Below are positions 25,938 through 34,419 of a stretch of 64,000 nucleotides of DNA, piece by piece. This stretch comes from Hyphomonadaceae bacterium (GTDB lineage: Bacteria > Pseudomonadota > Alphaproteobacteria > Caulobacterales > Aquidulcibacteraceae), in contig JAIELK010000018.1 of assembly GCA_019753175.1 (NCBI GenBank), forward strand, positions 62,001 through 126,000. The letters are read 5' to 3'. Position 1 is the stretch's first letter; each line of letters opens with the position of its first letter. The position numbers and the translations under genes are program-made. The notes under the pieces are model-generated. The model saw only the letters and a program-made list of their open reading frames with translations. It was not told the origin of the DNA and did not search any database.

Positions 25938-27062
25938 ATGTCGCGGCCTTTGACCTATTGTGATTACAACGCAGGCGCGCCGATCCGCGCGGAAGCGGCT
26001 GTCGCGGTTGCGCGTGCGCTCGCGCTTGGCGGGAATGCGTCGTCCGTGCACGGCGTGGGTCGACGTGCCCGCGCGCTCATTGAGGACGCTCGTGAGCAAC
26101 TGGCGGGAGCGACGGAAGCGAGCGCTGAGAACATTGTCTTCACTTCCGGCGCGACCGAAGCGCTGCATCTGGCGCTCGATGGCGCTGGGGCGGCTTCGTT
26201 GATTGTCTCTGCGGTTGAACATGACGCTGTGTTCGAACACGCGCGTCGCCGTAGCGCCGTCACCGCGACAGTAACCAGCGACGGCTTGATTGATCTTGCC
26301 GCGCTTGATGGGACTTTGCGCCAAGCGGCGAAGCCGGCTCTGGTGGCGCTGCAGCTTGCGAACAACGAGACTGGCGTTGTCCAGCCGGTCGCCAAGGTCG
26401 CCGCGCTATGCCGCGAGCACGGCGCGCTTCTCCTTGTCGACGCTGCTCAGGCTTTCGGGAAAATCCCTGTCAGCCTGCCGACGCTGGATGCCTCGTATCT
26501 TGTTGTGTCGAGCCACAAGATTGGTGGACCGCCGGGCGCCGGCGCACTGATCTTAGCGCCGGGCGCCCCTTATGCGATGTCCCGTTTTGGGGGCGGGCAG
26601 GAACGCGGCCGCAGGCCTGGCACGGAGAACATGCCGGCCATCGCAGGCTTTCGCGCCGCGATCGAACAATCCATGGCCGATCTCGACGACGAAGCGGTGC
26701 GTGTCGCAGCCATGCGCGGCCGATTGGAAGATAAACTGCCGGCGGGCGCTGTAGTTGTGGGCAGGCAGGCGCCGCGCCTGCCAAACACGTCTAACTTCGC
26801 ACTGCCGGGCGTGGCCGCGGAAACGGCCGTGATTGCGCTGGACCTCGAGGGGGTCGCGGTGTCGTCCGGCGCGGCGTGCTCTTCGGGCAAGGTGCGATCG
26901 AGTCGCGTTCTTGCGGCCATGGGTGTCGATCCTCAGCTGGCGCGCTCGGCGTTACGCATCAGCTTTGGCCACGCATCGACCGAGCAGGATGTGGATGCGG
27001 TTGTCGCGGCGCTGCATGTTGTGGCGGCTCGGCGCCGGTCCCTGGAGGGTGCAGGCGCATGA
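25938..27062 (+). CDS. cysteine desulfurase (IscS/NifS class)
   Basis: PLP-dependent enzyme releasing sulfur from cysteine as a persulfide. The ATG at 25938 gives 374 residues; a GTG three codons upstream is possible. The PLP lysine is Lys194 in SSHKIGG and the persulfide cysteine is Cys314 in [14 protein letters not shown], the longer, exposed loop type of group I (IscS/NifS) enzymes. This is shorter than typical IscS (about 400). It lies between iscR and sufB, and the same operon also contains a group II desulfurase (sufS). The stop overlaps sufB by four bases. Confidence 0.9.
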   Translation: MSRPLTYCDYNAGAPIRAEAAVAVARALALGGNASSVHGVGRRARALIEDAREQLAGATEASAENIVFTSGATEALHLALDGAGAASLIVSAVEHDAVFEHARRRSAVTATVTSDGLIDLAALDGTLRQAAKPALVALQLANNETGVVQPVAKVAALCREHGALLLVDAAQAFGKIPVSLPTLDASYLVVSSHKIGGPPGAGALILAPGAPYAMSRFGGGQERGRRPGTENMPAIAGFRAAIEQSMADLDDEAVRVAAMRGRLEDKLPAGAVVVGRQAPRLPNTSNFALPGVAAETAVIALDLEGVAVSSGAACSSGKVRSSRVLAAMGVDPQLARSALRISFGHASTEQDVDAVVAALHVVAARRRSLEGAGA

Positions 27063-28546
27063 GCGCAGCTAAGCCGGGCATCCAGGCCGAGACGTTGGAC
27101 GCGGCGCGTGCGCTCGAAGCCGAGAAATACAAGCACGGCTTCGTCACCGAGTTGGAGCAGGAACTCGCTCCGCCCGGTCTCAATGAGGACATTGTCCGCT
27201 ATATCTCGTCCAAGAAGAGCGAGCCTGAGTGGATGCTGGCTTGGCGGTTGGAGGCGTTCCAGCGTTGGTTGACGATGGACGAGCCGACGTGGGCGCTCGT
27301 GCGCTATCCGCCAATCGACTACCAGAGTGCGCGCTACTACGCGGCGCCGAAGTCAGGCGCAAAGTACAAGTCGATCGATGACGTTGAGCCGGAAATCCTA
27401 GAAACCTACAAGAAACTCGGCATCCCACTGAGGGAGCAGGAGGTGCTGCTGGGCGTCGAGGGCGCGCCCAAGGTCGCCGTAGACGCTGTGTTCGACAGCG
27501 TCAGCGTTGTCACCACCTTCAAAGAAGAGCTGGCTAAGGCGGGCGTGATCTTTTGCCCGATCAGCGAAGCCGTGCGCGACCATCCCGAACTCGTGCGTCA
27601 ATATCTTGGCGCCGTGGTGCCAACCAGCGACAATTTCTTCGCGACGCTCAACAGCGCCGTCTTCTCCGACGGATCGTTCGTTTATGTGCCGCCGGGGGTT
27701 CGATGCCCAATGGAGCTTTCGACCTATTTTCGGATGAACGCGCAGGGGACAGGTCAATTTGAGCGTACGCTGATCATCGCGGACAAGGGCGCTTATGTCT
27801 CTTATCTGGAAGGCTGCACCGCGCCGATGCGCGACGAGAACCAGTTGCACGCGGCTGTAGTCGAGCTGGTGGCGCTCGACGACGCTGAGATCAGATACTC
27901 AACGGTGCAGAATTGGTGGCCAGGCGACGCCGAAGGTAAGGGCGGCATCTACAATTTTGTCACCAAGCGCGGCGACTGCCGCGGCAAGCGCTCGAAAATC
28001 TCCTGGACGCAAGTGGAGACCGGCTCGGCCATCACATGGAAATATCCAAGCTGCATCCTGCGCGGTGACGAGAGCGTCGGTGAGTTCTATTCGATCGCGG
28101 TCACCAACGGCCGGCAACAAGCCGACACTGGCACCAAGATGATTCATCTGGGTCGCAATACCCGCTCACGGATTATCTCCAAGGGGATTTCGGCCGGTTC
28201 TTCTTCGAACGCCTACCGCGGCCTTGTTTCTGCGCATGCACGCGCCAAAGGCGCGCGCAACTTCACGCAATGCGACTCGCTGCTGATCGGCAATCACTGC
28301 GCAGCGCACACCGTCCCTTATGTTGAAACGCGAACGCCCGACGCGCAGTTCGAGCACGAAGCGACAACGACGAAGCTCTCCGACGACCAGCTGTTCTATC
28401 TGCGCTCGCGTGGCATACCTGAGGAAGAGGCGGTGGCGTTGCTCGTCAACGGGTTCGTCCGTGAGGTGCTGCAGAAGTTGCCAATGGAGTTTGCAGTCGA
28501 GGCGCAGAAGCTGCTCGAGGTGAGCCTCGAAGGAAGCGTCGGATGA
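27059..28546 (+). CDS. sufB: Fe-S cluster assembly scaffold protein SufB
   Basis: Core scaffold subunit of the SufBCD complex on which new Fe-S clusters form. The ATG at 27059, overlapping the desulfurase stop (ATGA), gives 495 residues with the usual N-terminus ([34 protein letters not shown]). The right-handed beta-helix core includes [20 protein letters not shown] and the conserved C-terminal block [24 protein letters not shown], containing the cysteine proposed as a cluster or sulfur acceptor (TQCDSLLIG), then [20 protein letters not shown]. Complete. The following lipoprotein gene overlaps its stop. Confidence 0.96.
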   Translation: MSAAKPGIQAETLDAARALEAEKYKHGFVTELEQELAPPGLNEDIVRYISSKKSEPEWMLAWRLEAFQRWLTMDEPTWALVRYPPIDYQSARYYAAPKSGAKYKSIDDVEPEILETYKKLGIPLREQEVLLGVEGAPKVAVDAVFDSVSVVTTFKEELAKAGVIFCPISEAVRDHPELVRQYLGAVVPTSDNFFATLNSAVFSDGSFVYVPPGVRCPMELSTYFRMNAQGTGQFERTLIIADKGAYVSYLEGCTAPMRDENQLHAAVVELVALDDAEIRYSTVQNWWPGDAEGKGGIYNFVTKRGDCRGKRSKISWTQVETGSAITWKYPSCILRGDESVGEFYSIAVTNGRQQADTGTKMIHLGRNTRSRIISKGISAGSSSNAYRGLVSAHARAKGARNFTQCDSLLIGNHCAAHTVPYVETRTPDAQFEHEATTTKLSDDQLFYLRSRGIPEEEAVALLVNGFVREVLQKLPMEFAVEAQKLLEVSLEGSVG

Positions 28547-29217
28547 GGAGCGCAGCCTTCACCTCTGTGCTAGCCACGCTCACGTTGGCGGGCGCTTGCG
28601 CGCAGCGCGAGACCACTGATCCGTCTTCTCTTGCCGGCTGCACTGCTTATCAAGCGACCGGGCTCAGCACTGGCGCGTGCAGGCTTGAGGCCAACAGCGA
28701 AACGCTGCGTGTCGAATTTGCAGCCCCCGGAGACGTCGGTGTCGTGGCCGTCAATGTGCTCGACGAACAAGGCGACGTCCGGCAGTTGCTCATGGAAGAG
28801 AAGGTTGAGCAGCACATTGCGCCCTATGCGCAGGATGTCGACGGTGACGGTCGCGCCGATATCATCATCCCCAGAGCGAGACATGAAGCCAACACGGTGA
28901 GTGCGCTCTGGCTTTTCTCGGACGAAGGGTACTATCGACGATTGGGAGAAGTGAGCGGGTATGATTTTGCCCGCACAGAGGACGGCTTGTTGACAGTATG
29001 GGCGCGGAATTCGCCCACGCAGGACAATAGCGCATACTACGCAATGATCGAAGGGGCGCTGCATCTCATCGCCAGCGTGAACGTCGAGCTGGGCGACGAC
29101 GGCGAGCGCCGTACCTGTGCTTTGGCGGATGCTCCGGGCATCGACACGCTATCACTGACGGCCGACCAAGCTGAGACACGGTTCTGCGGCGGCGTCACGG
29201 GGGCGGCCAATGAGTGA
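28543..29217 (+). CDS. putative lipoprotein of unknown function in the suf operon
   Basis: Unrecognised 224-residue protein. The N-terminus is a signal peptide (hydrophobic residues 5-18) ending in LAGAC, an imperfect lipobox with Cys19, so it is probably a lipoprotein or an exported protein. The mature part contains several more cysteines ([32 protein letters not shown]) that could form disulfides, and a [12 protein letters not shown] segment like the calcium-binding loop of FG-GAP/VCBS repeats. It overlaps sufB by four bases and the next gene by eight, so it is translated as part of the Fe-S operon. An envelope protein in a cytoplasmic assembly operon is unexpected. Confidence 0.72.
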   Translation: MRSAAFTSVLATLTLAGACAQRETTDPSSLAGCTAYQATGLSTGACRLEANSETLRVEFAAPGDVGVVAVNVLDEQGDVRQLLMEEKVEQHIAPYAQDVDGDGRADIIIPRARHEANTVSALWLFSDEGYYRRLGEVSGYDFARTEDGLLTVWARNSPTQDNSAYYAMIEGALHLIASVNVELGDDGERRTCALADAPGIDTLSLTADQAETRFCGGVTGAANE

Positions 29218-29497
29218 GTATTGGTTCGCGCGCCGCTATCCGCTCGGCGACATGCGCTCGGGCATGGCGCCGATCAACCTGAAGGGCTGGCTTGTCGCGG
29301 TTGCATTCTGTGTAGGCTTGGCGCTCGGTGGTGCGGCATTCTGGTGGTTCGCAAGCAATGGCCTGACGGTGAAGGGCGCGCTGAGTTTCGCTGTTATCGC
29401 CGGTGTGTCGGCGCTCGGTTTCATCCGCGTCGCCAACCAGAAGGGCGACCACGTCAATTGCATCAAGGACTATCACAAGGGGAAGCTGCGTGCTTGA
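29210..29497 (+). CDS. small two-helix membrane protein in the suf operon
   Basis: Unrecognised 95-residue protein. Two membrane helices are evident, at about residues 27-47 (WLVAVAFCVGLALGGAAFWW) and 54-73, joined by a short loop, with a basic C-terminal tail (KDYHKGKLRA). It overlaps the upstream lipoprotein gene and the downstream sufC by eight bases each, so stoichiometric co-expression with SufB and SufC is likely. No catalytic motif is visible. It might anchor or modulate the lipoprotein, but that is speculation from position only. Confidence 0.72.
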   Translation: MSEYWFARRYPLGDMRSGMAPINLKGWLVAVAFCVGLALGGAAFWWFASNGLTVKGALSFAVIAGVSALGFIRVANQKGDHVNCIKDYHKGKLRA

Positions 29498-30236
29498 GGT
29501 AAACGAGCTCCATGTCGCCGTTGACGGCGCGGAGATCATTCGAGGCCTGACGTTAAGCGTTCCGGCGGGCGAGATGCACGCCATTATGGGACCTAACGGA
29601 TCGGGGAAGTCGACTCTGGCGTATGCGTTGTCGGGACGCGAGGGCTATGAAGTCACCAGCGGAACCGCCACCTTGCGCGGCGCGGACCTTCTTGCGCTTG
29701 AACCGGAAGAGCGGGCGGCCGAGGGGCTTTTTCTGTCGTTCCAGTACCCGGTGGAGATACCAGGCTTATCGGCGATCGCGTTTTTGAAGGCAGCGCTCAA
29801 CGCGCAGCGAAAGGCCCGCGGCGAAGAGGCGCTGCCGGCGCCGGCGGTGTTGAAGCTGGTGCGCGCCAAGGCCGAGGCGCTGAAGATTAGCGACGAGATG
29901 TTGAAACGGCCGTTGAATGTCGGCTTCTCGGGTGGCGAGAAAAAACGCTTCGAAGCGTTGCAGCTGTCAGTCCTCCAACCGCGCTTCGCGATTCTCGACG
30001 AGACGGATTCTGGACTGGACATCGACGCACTGAAAGTGGTGGCCGACAGCGTAAACGCCTTGCGTGCGCCCGATCGTGGATTTCTGATCATCACGCACTA
30101 TCAGCGGCTGCTGGAGTATATTCGGCCTGATAAGGTGCATGTGCTCGCGCGCGGCCGGATTGCGCAGACGGGCGGGCCTGAGCTCGCGCTCGAACTCGAG
30201 CGCGAAGGCTACGACAAATACTCGAGGGCGGCGTGA
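29490..30236 (+). CDS. sufC: Fe-S cluster assembly ATPase SufC
   Basis: ABC-type ATPase of the SufBCD complex. A GTG at 29490 gives 248 residues and begins at the conserved LEVNELHVAVDG; the frame is open upstream in the preceding gene. Walker A is GPNGSGKS at residues 34-41, the signature FSGGEKKR near 150, and Walker B followed by LDETDSGLD near 172, the SufC-specific form. The switch histidine is in IITHYQRLL. It overlaps sufD by four bases (GTGA). Confidence 0.95.
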   Translation: MLEVNELHVAVDGAEIIRGLTLSVPAGEMHAIMGPNGSGKSTLAYALSGREGYEVTSGTATLRGADLLALEPEERAAEGLFLSFQYPVEIPGLSAIAFLKAALNAQRKARGEEALPAPAVLKLVRAKAEALKISDEMLKRPLNVGFSGGEKKRFEALQLSVLQPRFAILDETDSGLDIDALKVVADSVNALRAPDRGFLIITHYQRLLEYIRPDKVHVLARGRIAQTGGPELALELEREGYDKYSRAA

Positions 30237-31156
30237 ACGCGCTTATCGATCTCCCATCCCGCCGCGACGAGGCTTGGAAATACTCCGATTTGCGGTCGGC
30301 TTTAGCGGCCGGCGCCGGCTTGTCGCCCGCGCACGACCGAGCATCGGTGGAAGTCAGCGAGGGGCTTCGTGACTGTGGCGTCATCGGCGCGCTCGCGAGC
30401 CAAGTCGGCGAAGTAGACAGGCTATCGGTTGCAAGCGGCGAGACGCGCGCACTTGTGGAGCGTCCAAAGGGAGATCGCGAGTTTCGGCCTCGCCTGCTTC
30501 GCGTAGACGTCGCATCGGGCGGCGCACTGACGCGTATTGTGCTCCAAGCCGAGGCGCCAGGGGTAGCGCTCGATGCCATCCACGTGCGGCTTGGAGCTGG
30601 CGCGGTCTTTAGGCAGTTCATCTTCGCCGAAGGAGCCAAGCTGGCGCGTGTCGAAACGCATGTTCTCGTTGACGGAGAGCGAGCGGAGGTCGAGCTCAAC
30701 GGCGTCTATCTTTGCGGGGATGCGCGTCACGCGGACCTCACCTCTGTGATCACGCACCGCGCAGCGTCAAGCCAGACGCAACAACTTGTTAAAGGCGCCG
30801 CGAGAAAGGGTGGCCGCGGCGTCTTCCAGGGCAAGATCGTCGTCGAGCGCATGGCTCAGAAAACAGATGCGCGCCAGAATCACAAGGGCTTGCTTCTGGA
30901 AGAGGGCGCTGAGATCTTTGCAAAGCCTGAGCTGATGATTTTCGCCGACGATGTAGCCTGCGCCCACGGCAACACCGCCGGCGGCATCGACCGCGATGGG
31001 CTCTTCTACCTCCGCTCGCGGGGGTTGCCTGAGCCGGAGGCGCGCGCGCTGTTGACCGAGGCGTTCCTGCTTGAAGCGGCGCCAGGTTGGGTAAAGGGTG
31101 ACGCTCGCAGCGAGATAGAGCAGCGGATCGCGACCTGGCTCAGGAGCGCTGCATGA
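30233..31156 (+). CDS. sufD: Fe-S cluster assembly protein SufD
   Basis: SufB paralogue forming the SufBC2D complex, needed for iron acquisition by the scaffold. The GTG-started protein has 307 residues, clearly shorter than the E. coli protein (about 420), mainly because the N-terminal region is reduced; short SufD forms are common in alphaproteobacteria. The beta-helix core and the C-terminal [21 protein letters not shown], with a conserved histidine, are intact. It opens with SRRDEAWKYSDLR, a typical SufD start. It overlaps sufC and sufS by four bases each. Confidence 0.93.
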   Translation: MNALIDLPSRRDEAWKYSDLRSALAAGAGLSPAHDRASVEVSEGLRDCGVIGALASQVGEVDRLSVASGETRALVERPKGDREFRPRLLRVDVASGGALTRIVLQAEAPGVALDAIHVRLGAGAVFRQFIFAEGAKLARVETHVLVDGERAEVELNGVYLCGDARHADLTSVITHRAASSQTQQLVKGAARKGGRGVFQGKIVVERMAQKTDARQNHKGLLLEEGAEIFAKPELMIFADDVACAHGNTAGGIDRDGLFYLRSRGLPEPEARALLTEAFLLEAAPGWVKGDARSEIEQRIATWLRSAA

Positions 31157-32364
31157 GCTTCGATGTCGCGGCGACGCGCGCCCAATTCCCGATCCTCTCG
31201 CGAGAGGTGTACGGGCGCCCGTTGGTCTATCTCGACAACGCCGCGAGCGCCCAGAAGCCGCGGGCTGTGATCGATGCGATGAGCACTGCCATGGAGTGCT
31301 CTTACGCCAACGTGCATCGCGGCCTGCACACGCTCGCAAACGAAACCACCGAGGCTTACGAGGCCGCGAGAGCTTCAGTTTCGCGTTTCATCAACGCGCC
31401 GTCGCCCGACACTGTCGTATTCACTAAGGGCGGGACCGAGGCGATCAACATCGTCGCCGCCGGCCTCGACGTCAAAGCCGGTGACGAGATTGTGCTCTCA
31501 GTGATGGAGCATCATGCCAATATCGTCCCATGGCACTTTCTGCGTGAACGCAAGGGCGCGGTGCTGAGATGGCTCGACGTGGATGATGACGGTAACCTCG
31601 ACTTGTCCGCGCTGGACGCGTTGATCTCGCCTCGGACAAGGATTGTGGCGCTCACGCATATGTCGAATGTGCTCGGCGTGAAGACACCGGCAGCGCAAAT
31701 TGTTGAGGTCGCGCACGCGAGGGGCGTGCCCGTCCTGCTCGATGGCTGTCAGGCGGTGGTGCATGACCGTGTCGATGTGCGCGCGCTCGATGCCGACTTC
31801 TATGCGTTCACCGGTCACAAGCTCTACGGCCCGACTGGGATCGGCGTGCTCTACGGCAAGCGCGAGCAGCTGGCGTCGCTGCCGCCGTTCGAGGGCGGCG
31901 GCGAAATGATCGACATCGTTGAGCAAGAGCGCATCACCTACAATGAGCCGCCCCATCGCTTTGAGGCTGGGACGCCACCGATTCTGGAGGCCATTGGACT
32001 CGGCGCCGCCATCGCGTGGCTGGAGTCGCAGGATCGCAAGGCAATCGCCTCGCACGAAGCCCGGTTGTGCGAGGCGATGATGAGCGCCTTGCGCGAACTA
32101 GACGGTGTGACACTCTACGGCCAGTCGCCCGACAAGGCCGCCATTGTGGCCTTCAACGTTGACGGCGCGCACCCCCACGATGTTGCGCAGATCCTCGATC
32201 GACAAGGCGTCGCTGTGCGCGCTGGCCACCATTGCGCACAACCGCTTATGCGCCGGCTGGGGGTAACAGCCACGGCGCGGGCGAGTTTTGCCTGTTACAA
32301 CACGCTGGAAGAGGTGAGTGTGTTCATGGAAGCGCTCCACAAGTCGCGCAAGTTGCTGGGGTAG
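31153..32364 (+). CDS. sufS: cysteine desulfurase SufS
   Basis: Group II PLP-dependent cysteine desulfurase that supplies sulfur to SufBCD. The 403-residue protein has the opening YLDNAASAQKP, the PLP lysine Lys223 in TGHKLYGPTG and the persulfide cysteine near residue 361 in RAGHHCAQPLM, the group II sequence context. Group II enzymes usually need an activating partner (SufE or SufU); none is encoded in this window. The start overlaps the sufD stop (ATGA). Confidence 0.95.
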   Translation: MSFDVAATRAQFPILSREVYGRPLVYLDNAASAQKPRAVIDAMSTAMECSYANVHRGLHTLANETTEAYEAARASVSRFINAPSPDTVVFTKGGTEAINIVAAGLDVKAGDEIVLSVMEHHANIVPWHFLRERKGAVLRWLDVDDDGNLDLSALDALISPRTRIVALTHMSNVLGVKTPAAQIVEVAHARGVPVLLDGCQAVVHDRVDVRALDADFYAFTGHKLYGPTGIGVLYGKREQLASLPPFEGGGEMIDIVEQERITYNEPPHRFEAGTPPILEAIGLGAAIAWLESQDRKAIASHEARLCEAMMSALRELDGVTLYGQSPDKAAIVAFNVDGAHPHDVAQILDRQGVAVRAGHHCAQPLMRRLGVTATARASFACYNTLEEVSVFMEALHKSRKLLG

Positions 32365-32367
32365 GCC

Positions 32368-32721
32368 ATGGCAGACACCGCGACCAACGCTGCGCCGGCG
32401 CAAAGTCAGGCCGATCTGGACCGCATCACCGATGAGTTGGTGGTCCAATTCAAAACCGTGTTCGACCCGGAAATTCCGGTTGATATCTACGAACTTGGCC
32501 TCATTTATAAGGTCGACATCGATGAGGAAGGCCATGTGGACATCGACATGACGCTGACCGCTCCTGGATGCCCGGTGGCTGGCGAGATGCCGGGTTGGGT
32601 CGAAGCCGCGGCGCTGAAGGTGAGCGGCGTCAAAAGCGCCAAAGTGAAGCTGGTGTTTGACCCGCCGTGGACACCGGCGCGGATGAGCGACGAAGCGAAG
32701 CTCGAACTGAACATGTTGTGA
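32368..32721 (+). CDS. SUF-associated MIP18/DUF59 protein (SufT-like)
   Basis: A 117-residue MIP18 (DUF59) domain protein, the family that includes SufT and other Fe-S maturation factors. Conserved elements are VFDPEIPVDIYELGLIY and LTAPGCPVAGEMPGWV, which carries the single conserved cysteine, followed by VKLVFDPPWTPARMS. It starts three bases after sufS and is the usual penultimate gene of alphaproteobacterial suf operons. A role in delivering clusters to target proteins is inferred from the family and context. Confidence 0.9.
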   Translation: MADTATNAAPAQSQADLDRITDELVVQFKTVFDPEIPVDIYELGLIYKVDIDEEGHVDIDMTLTAPGCPVAGEMPGWVEAAALKVSGVKSAKVKLVFDPPWTPARMSDEAKLELNML

Positions 32722-32764
32722 GGCGTTGCCGTGAGCCACGGCGTAGTGCCGACGAGTTGAGACC

Positions 32765-33127
32765 ATGACACGCAGACCTCGTCCCAAGATTGTCACGTTG
32801 TCCGCCGCCGCCGCCGCGCGCGTGAAGGATGTGATGGCCGCGGCTTCGAAGCCCTACCTGCGGGTCGGTGTGAAGAATGGCGGCTGCGCGGGCATGGAAT
32901 ACGTGATGGATTATGCCGACGAACCAGCGCCGTTCGACGAACTGGTCGAAGACAAGGATGTTCGTATTTTGGTCAAGGCCGACGCCGTGATGTTTCTCCT
33001 GGGCGCAGAAATCGACTACGAGACGTCGCGTCTGGCCTCAAAATTCGTGTTCAAGAACCCCAACCAGACTGACGCGTGCGGCTGCGGAGAAAGCGTAACC
33101 ATCGTCGCTGCAAAAGAAGGGGCATAG
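32765..33127 (+). CDS. sufA: A-type Fe-S carrier protein (SufA/IscA family)
   Basis: Receives assembled Fe-S clusters and passes them to apo-proteins. The 120-residue protein has the three signature cysteines: one in VKNGGCAGMEY near residue 41, and two in DACGCGES near 103-105. It is the last gene of the operon that carries a clear cluster-assembly function. SufA, IscA and ErpA cannot be cleanly separated by eye; the operon context favours SufA. Confidence 0.93.
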   Translation: MTRRPRPKIVTLSAAAAARVKDVMAAASKPYLRVGVKNGGCAGMEYVMDYADEPAPFDELVEDKDVRILVKADAVMFLLGAEIDYETSRLASKFVFKNPNQTDACGCGESVTIVAAKEGA

Positions 33128-33132
33128 GGGCC

Positions 33133-33534
33133 GTGCGCGGCGACAGCTTCCACGACTTCGTGCGGGAGCTGTTCGCAGGCCTTGGGACGATCACGATTAG
33201 GCGCATGTTCGGCGGCGCTGGCGGGTATTGCGAGGGCGTGATGTTTCTCCTGCTTGCCGACGACATCATCTATTTGAAGGCGGACGCGGCTCTGCAAGTC
33301 GCTCTCCGCGCCGAAGGCTCAGGCCCTTTCGTGTGGGCGCCCACGAGCGGTCCACGCGCCGGCGAGAAGGTGGAGATGGGATATTGGCGTCTGCCGGACT
33401 CTGCGCTCGACGATCCCGAACTTGCGACCGAATGGGGCGGCAAGGCTCTCGCCGTCGCTCGCGCGGCTGCGTTGGCGAAGCCCAAGACCAAGAGCAAGGC
33501 CAAGAAGAAGAAACCCAAGCGCAGCCTCCCATGA
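33133..33534 (+). CDS. TfoX/Sxy N-terminal domain protein
   Basis: A 133-residue protein beginning at GTG 33133, where the conserved TfoX N-terminal domain starts (HDFVRELFAGLGTITIRRMFGGAGGYCEGVMF, then LLADDIIYLKAD). The C-terminal tail is lysine-rich (KPKTKSKAKKKKPK) and probably disordered or nucleic-acid binding. In gammaproteobacteria the family is known from the competence regulator Sxy/TfoX, but stand-alone N-domain proteins in alphaproteobacteria have no assigned function. It starts five bases after sufA and may be co-transcribed with it. Frame choice is supported by the match; the open frame extends slightly further upstream. Confidence 0.78.
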   Translation: MRGDSFHDFVRELFAGLGTITIRRMFGGAGGYCEGVMFLLLADDIIYLKADAALQVALRAEGSGPFVWAPTSGPRAGEKVEMGYWRLPDSALDDPELATEWGGKALAVARAAALAKPKTKSKAKKKKPKRSLP

Positions 33535-33585
33535 GATGCGCTCGGTCTTGCTGATGGTCACCGAATAGCGTTGGCGGACGGCAGG

Positions 33586-34368
33586 TCAGGCGCCAGTGAA
33601 TTTAGCCGGGCGCTTCTGGAGGAAGGCAGTCACGCCTTCAACGAAGTCAGGACTATGGCCGGCGTGGCGTTGCGCGTCACGTTCGGCGGCGAGTTGCGAC
33701 TCGAGCGTATTGTCTGACGATGCCCAAGCCAATCTGCGTATGAGGCCGAGCGCACGCGTTGGACCCGAAGCGAGCTCAGCGGCGCGCTCCATCGCCATCT
33801 GCATGAGCTCAGCGTCAGGCGCGCAGCGGTAGATCAAGCCCCACTCCGCGGCCTGACGCGCCGGCAATTTCTCCCCCAGCAGCATCAGCTCCATTGCCCG
33901 CGCTCGTCCGACAAGGCGCGGCAGCAGGAACGTTGAGCCCCCGTCCGGGACCAGTCCGATGCGGCGGAACGCCTGCAAGAAGTAGGCGCTCTCGCCTGCG
34001 AACACGAGATCGCCCATGAGTGCGAACGAGCAGCCGATCCCGGCTGCAACCCCGTTCACCGCAGTGATCAAGGGTATCGGCAAATCCCGCAATTGCAGAA
34101 TGAACGGGTTGTATTGCTTCTCTAATCGATCGCCCGCATCGATACGGCCTTGCTCGTCGACCGCCCGTTCATTGGCGTTGAGATTGGCGCCAGAGCAGAA
34201 ACCGCGCCCAGCGCCTGTGAGGAGCGCACAACGGGCCTCGCGGGATGCACGTTCGAAAGCATCCTTCAATTCCGTCACCATGAGAGGGTCGACGGCGTTC
34301 AGCGTGGCGGGATCATTGAGAACGATGCGCGCTACCGCGCCCTCCAGCTCGTACTGCACTTTTTGCAT
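33586..34368 (-). CDS. enoyl-CoA hydratase/isomerase (PaaG-like)
   Basis: Crotonase-superfamily protein acting on an acyl-CoA thioester. The 260-residue protein has the oxyanion-hole segments RGFCSGANL near residues 60-68 and NGVAAGIGCSFALMGD near 105-120. The position of the second catalytic glutamate of hydratases is occupied by aspartate in GLVPDGGSTFLLPRLVG, the pattern seen in PaaG-type isomerases of phenylacetate metabolism. No other paa gene is nearby, so the substrate is open. A strong ribosome-binding site (AAGGAGGC) precedes the ATG. Confidence 0.85.
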   Translation of the reverse strand: MQKVQYELEGAVARIVLNDPATLNAVDPLMVTELKDAFERASREARCALLTGAGRGFCSGANLNANERAVDEQGRIDAGDRLEKQYNPFILQLRDLPIPLITAVNGVAAGIGCSFALMGDLVFAGESAYFLQAFRRIGLVPDGGSTFLLPRLVGRARAMELMLLGEKLPARQAAEWGLIYRCAPDAELMQMAMERAAELASGPTRALGLIRRLAWASSDNTLESQLAAERDAQRHAGHSPDFVEGVTAFLQKRPAKFTGA

Positions 34369-34419
34369 GCGGCCTCCTTGTCACCCGCATGCTAGCGCGC
34401 CGGAGAGGGTCAGGAAACG

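Noticed and set aside
27059-31156. sufD as a broken gene because it is about 110 residues shorter than the E. coli protein
   Set aside because: The start and the C-terminal core motifs are intact and the overlaps with sufC and sufS are in register; a short SufD is common in this class.
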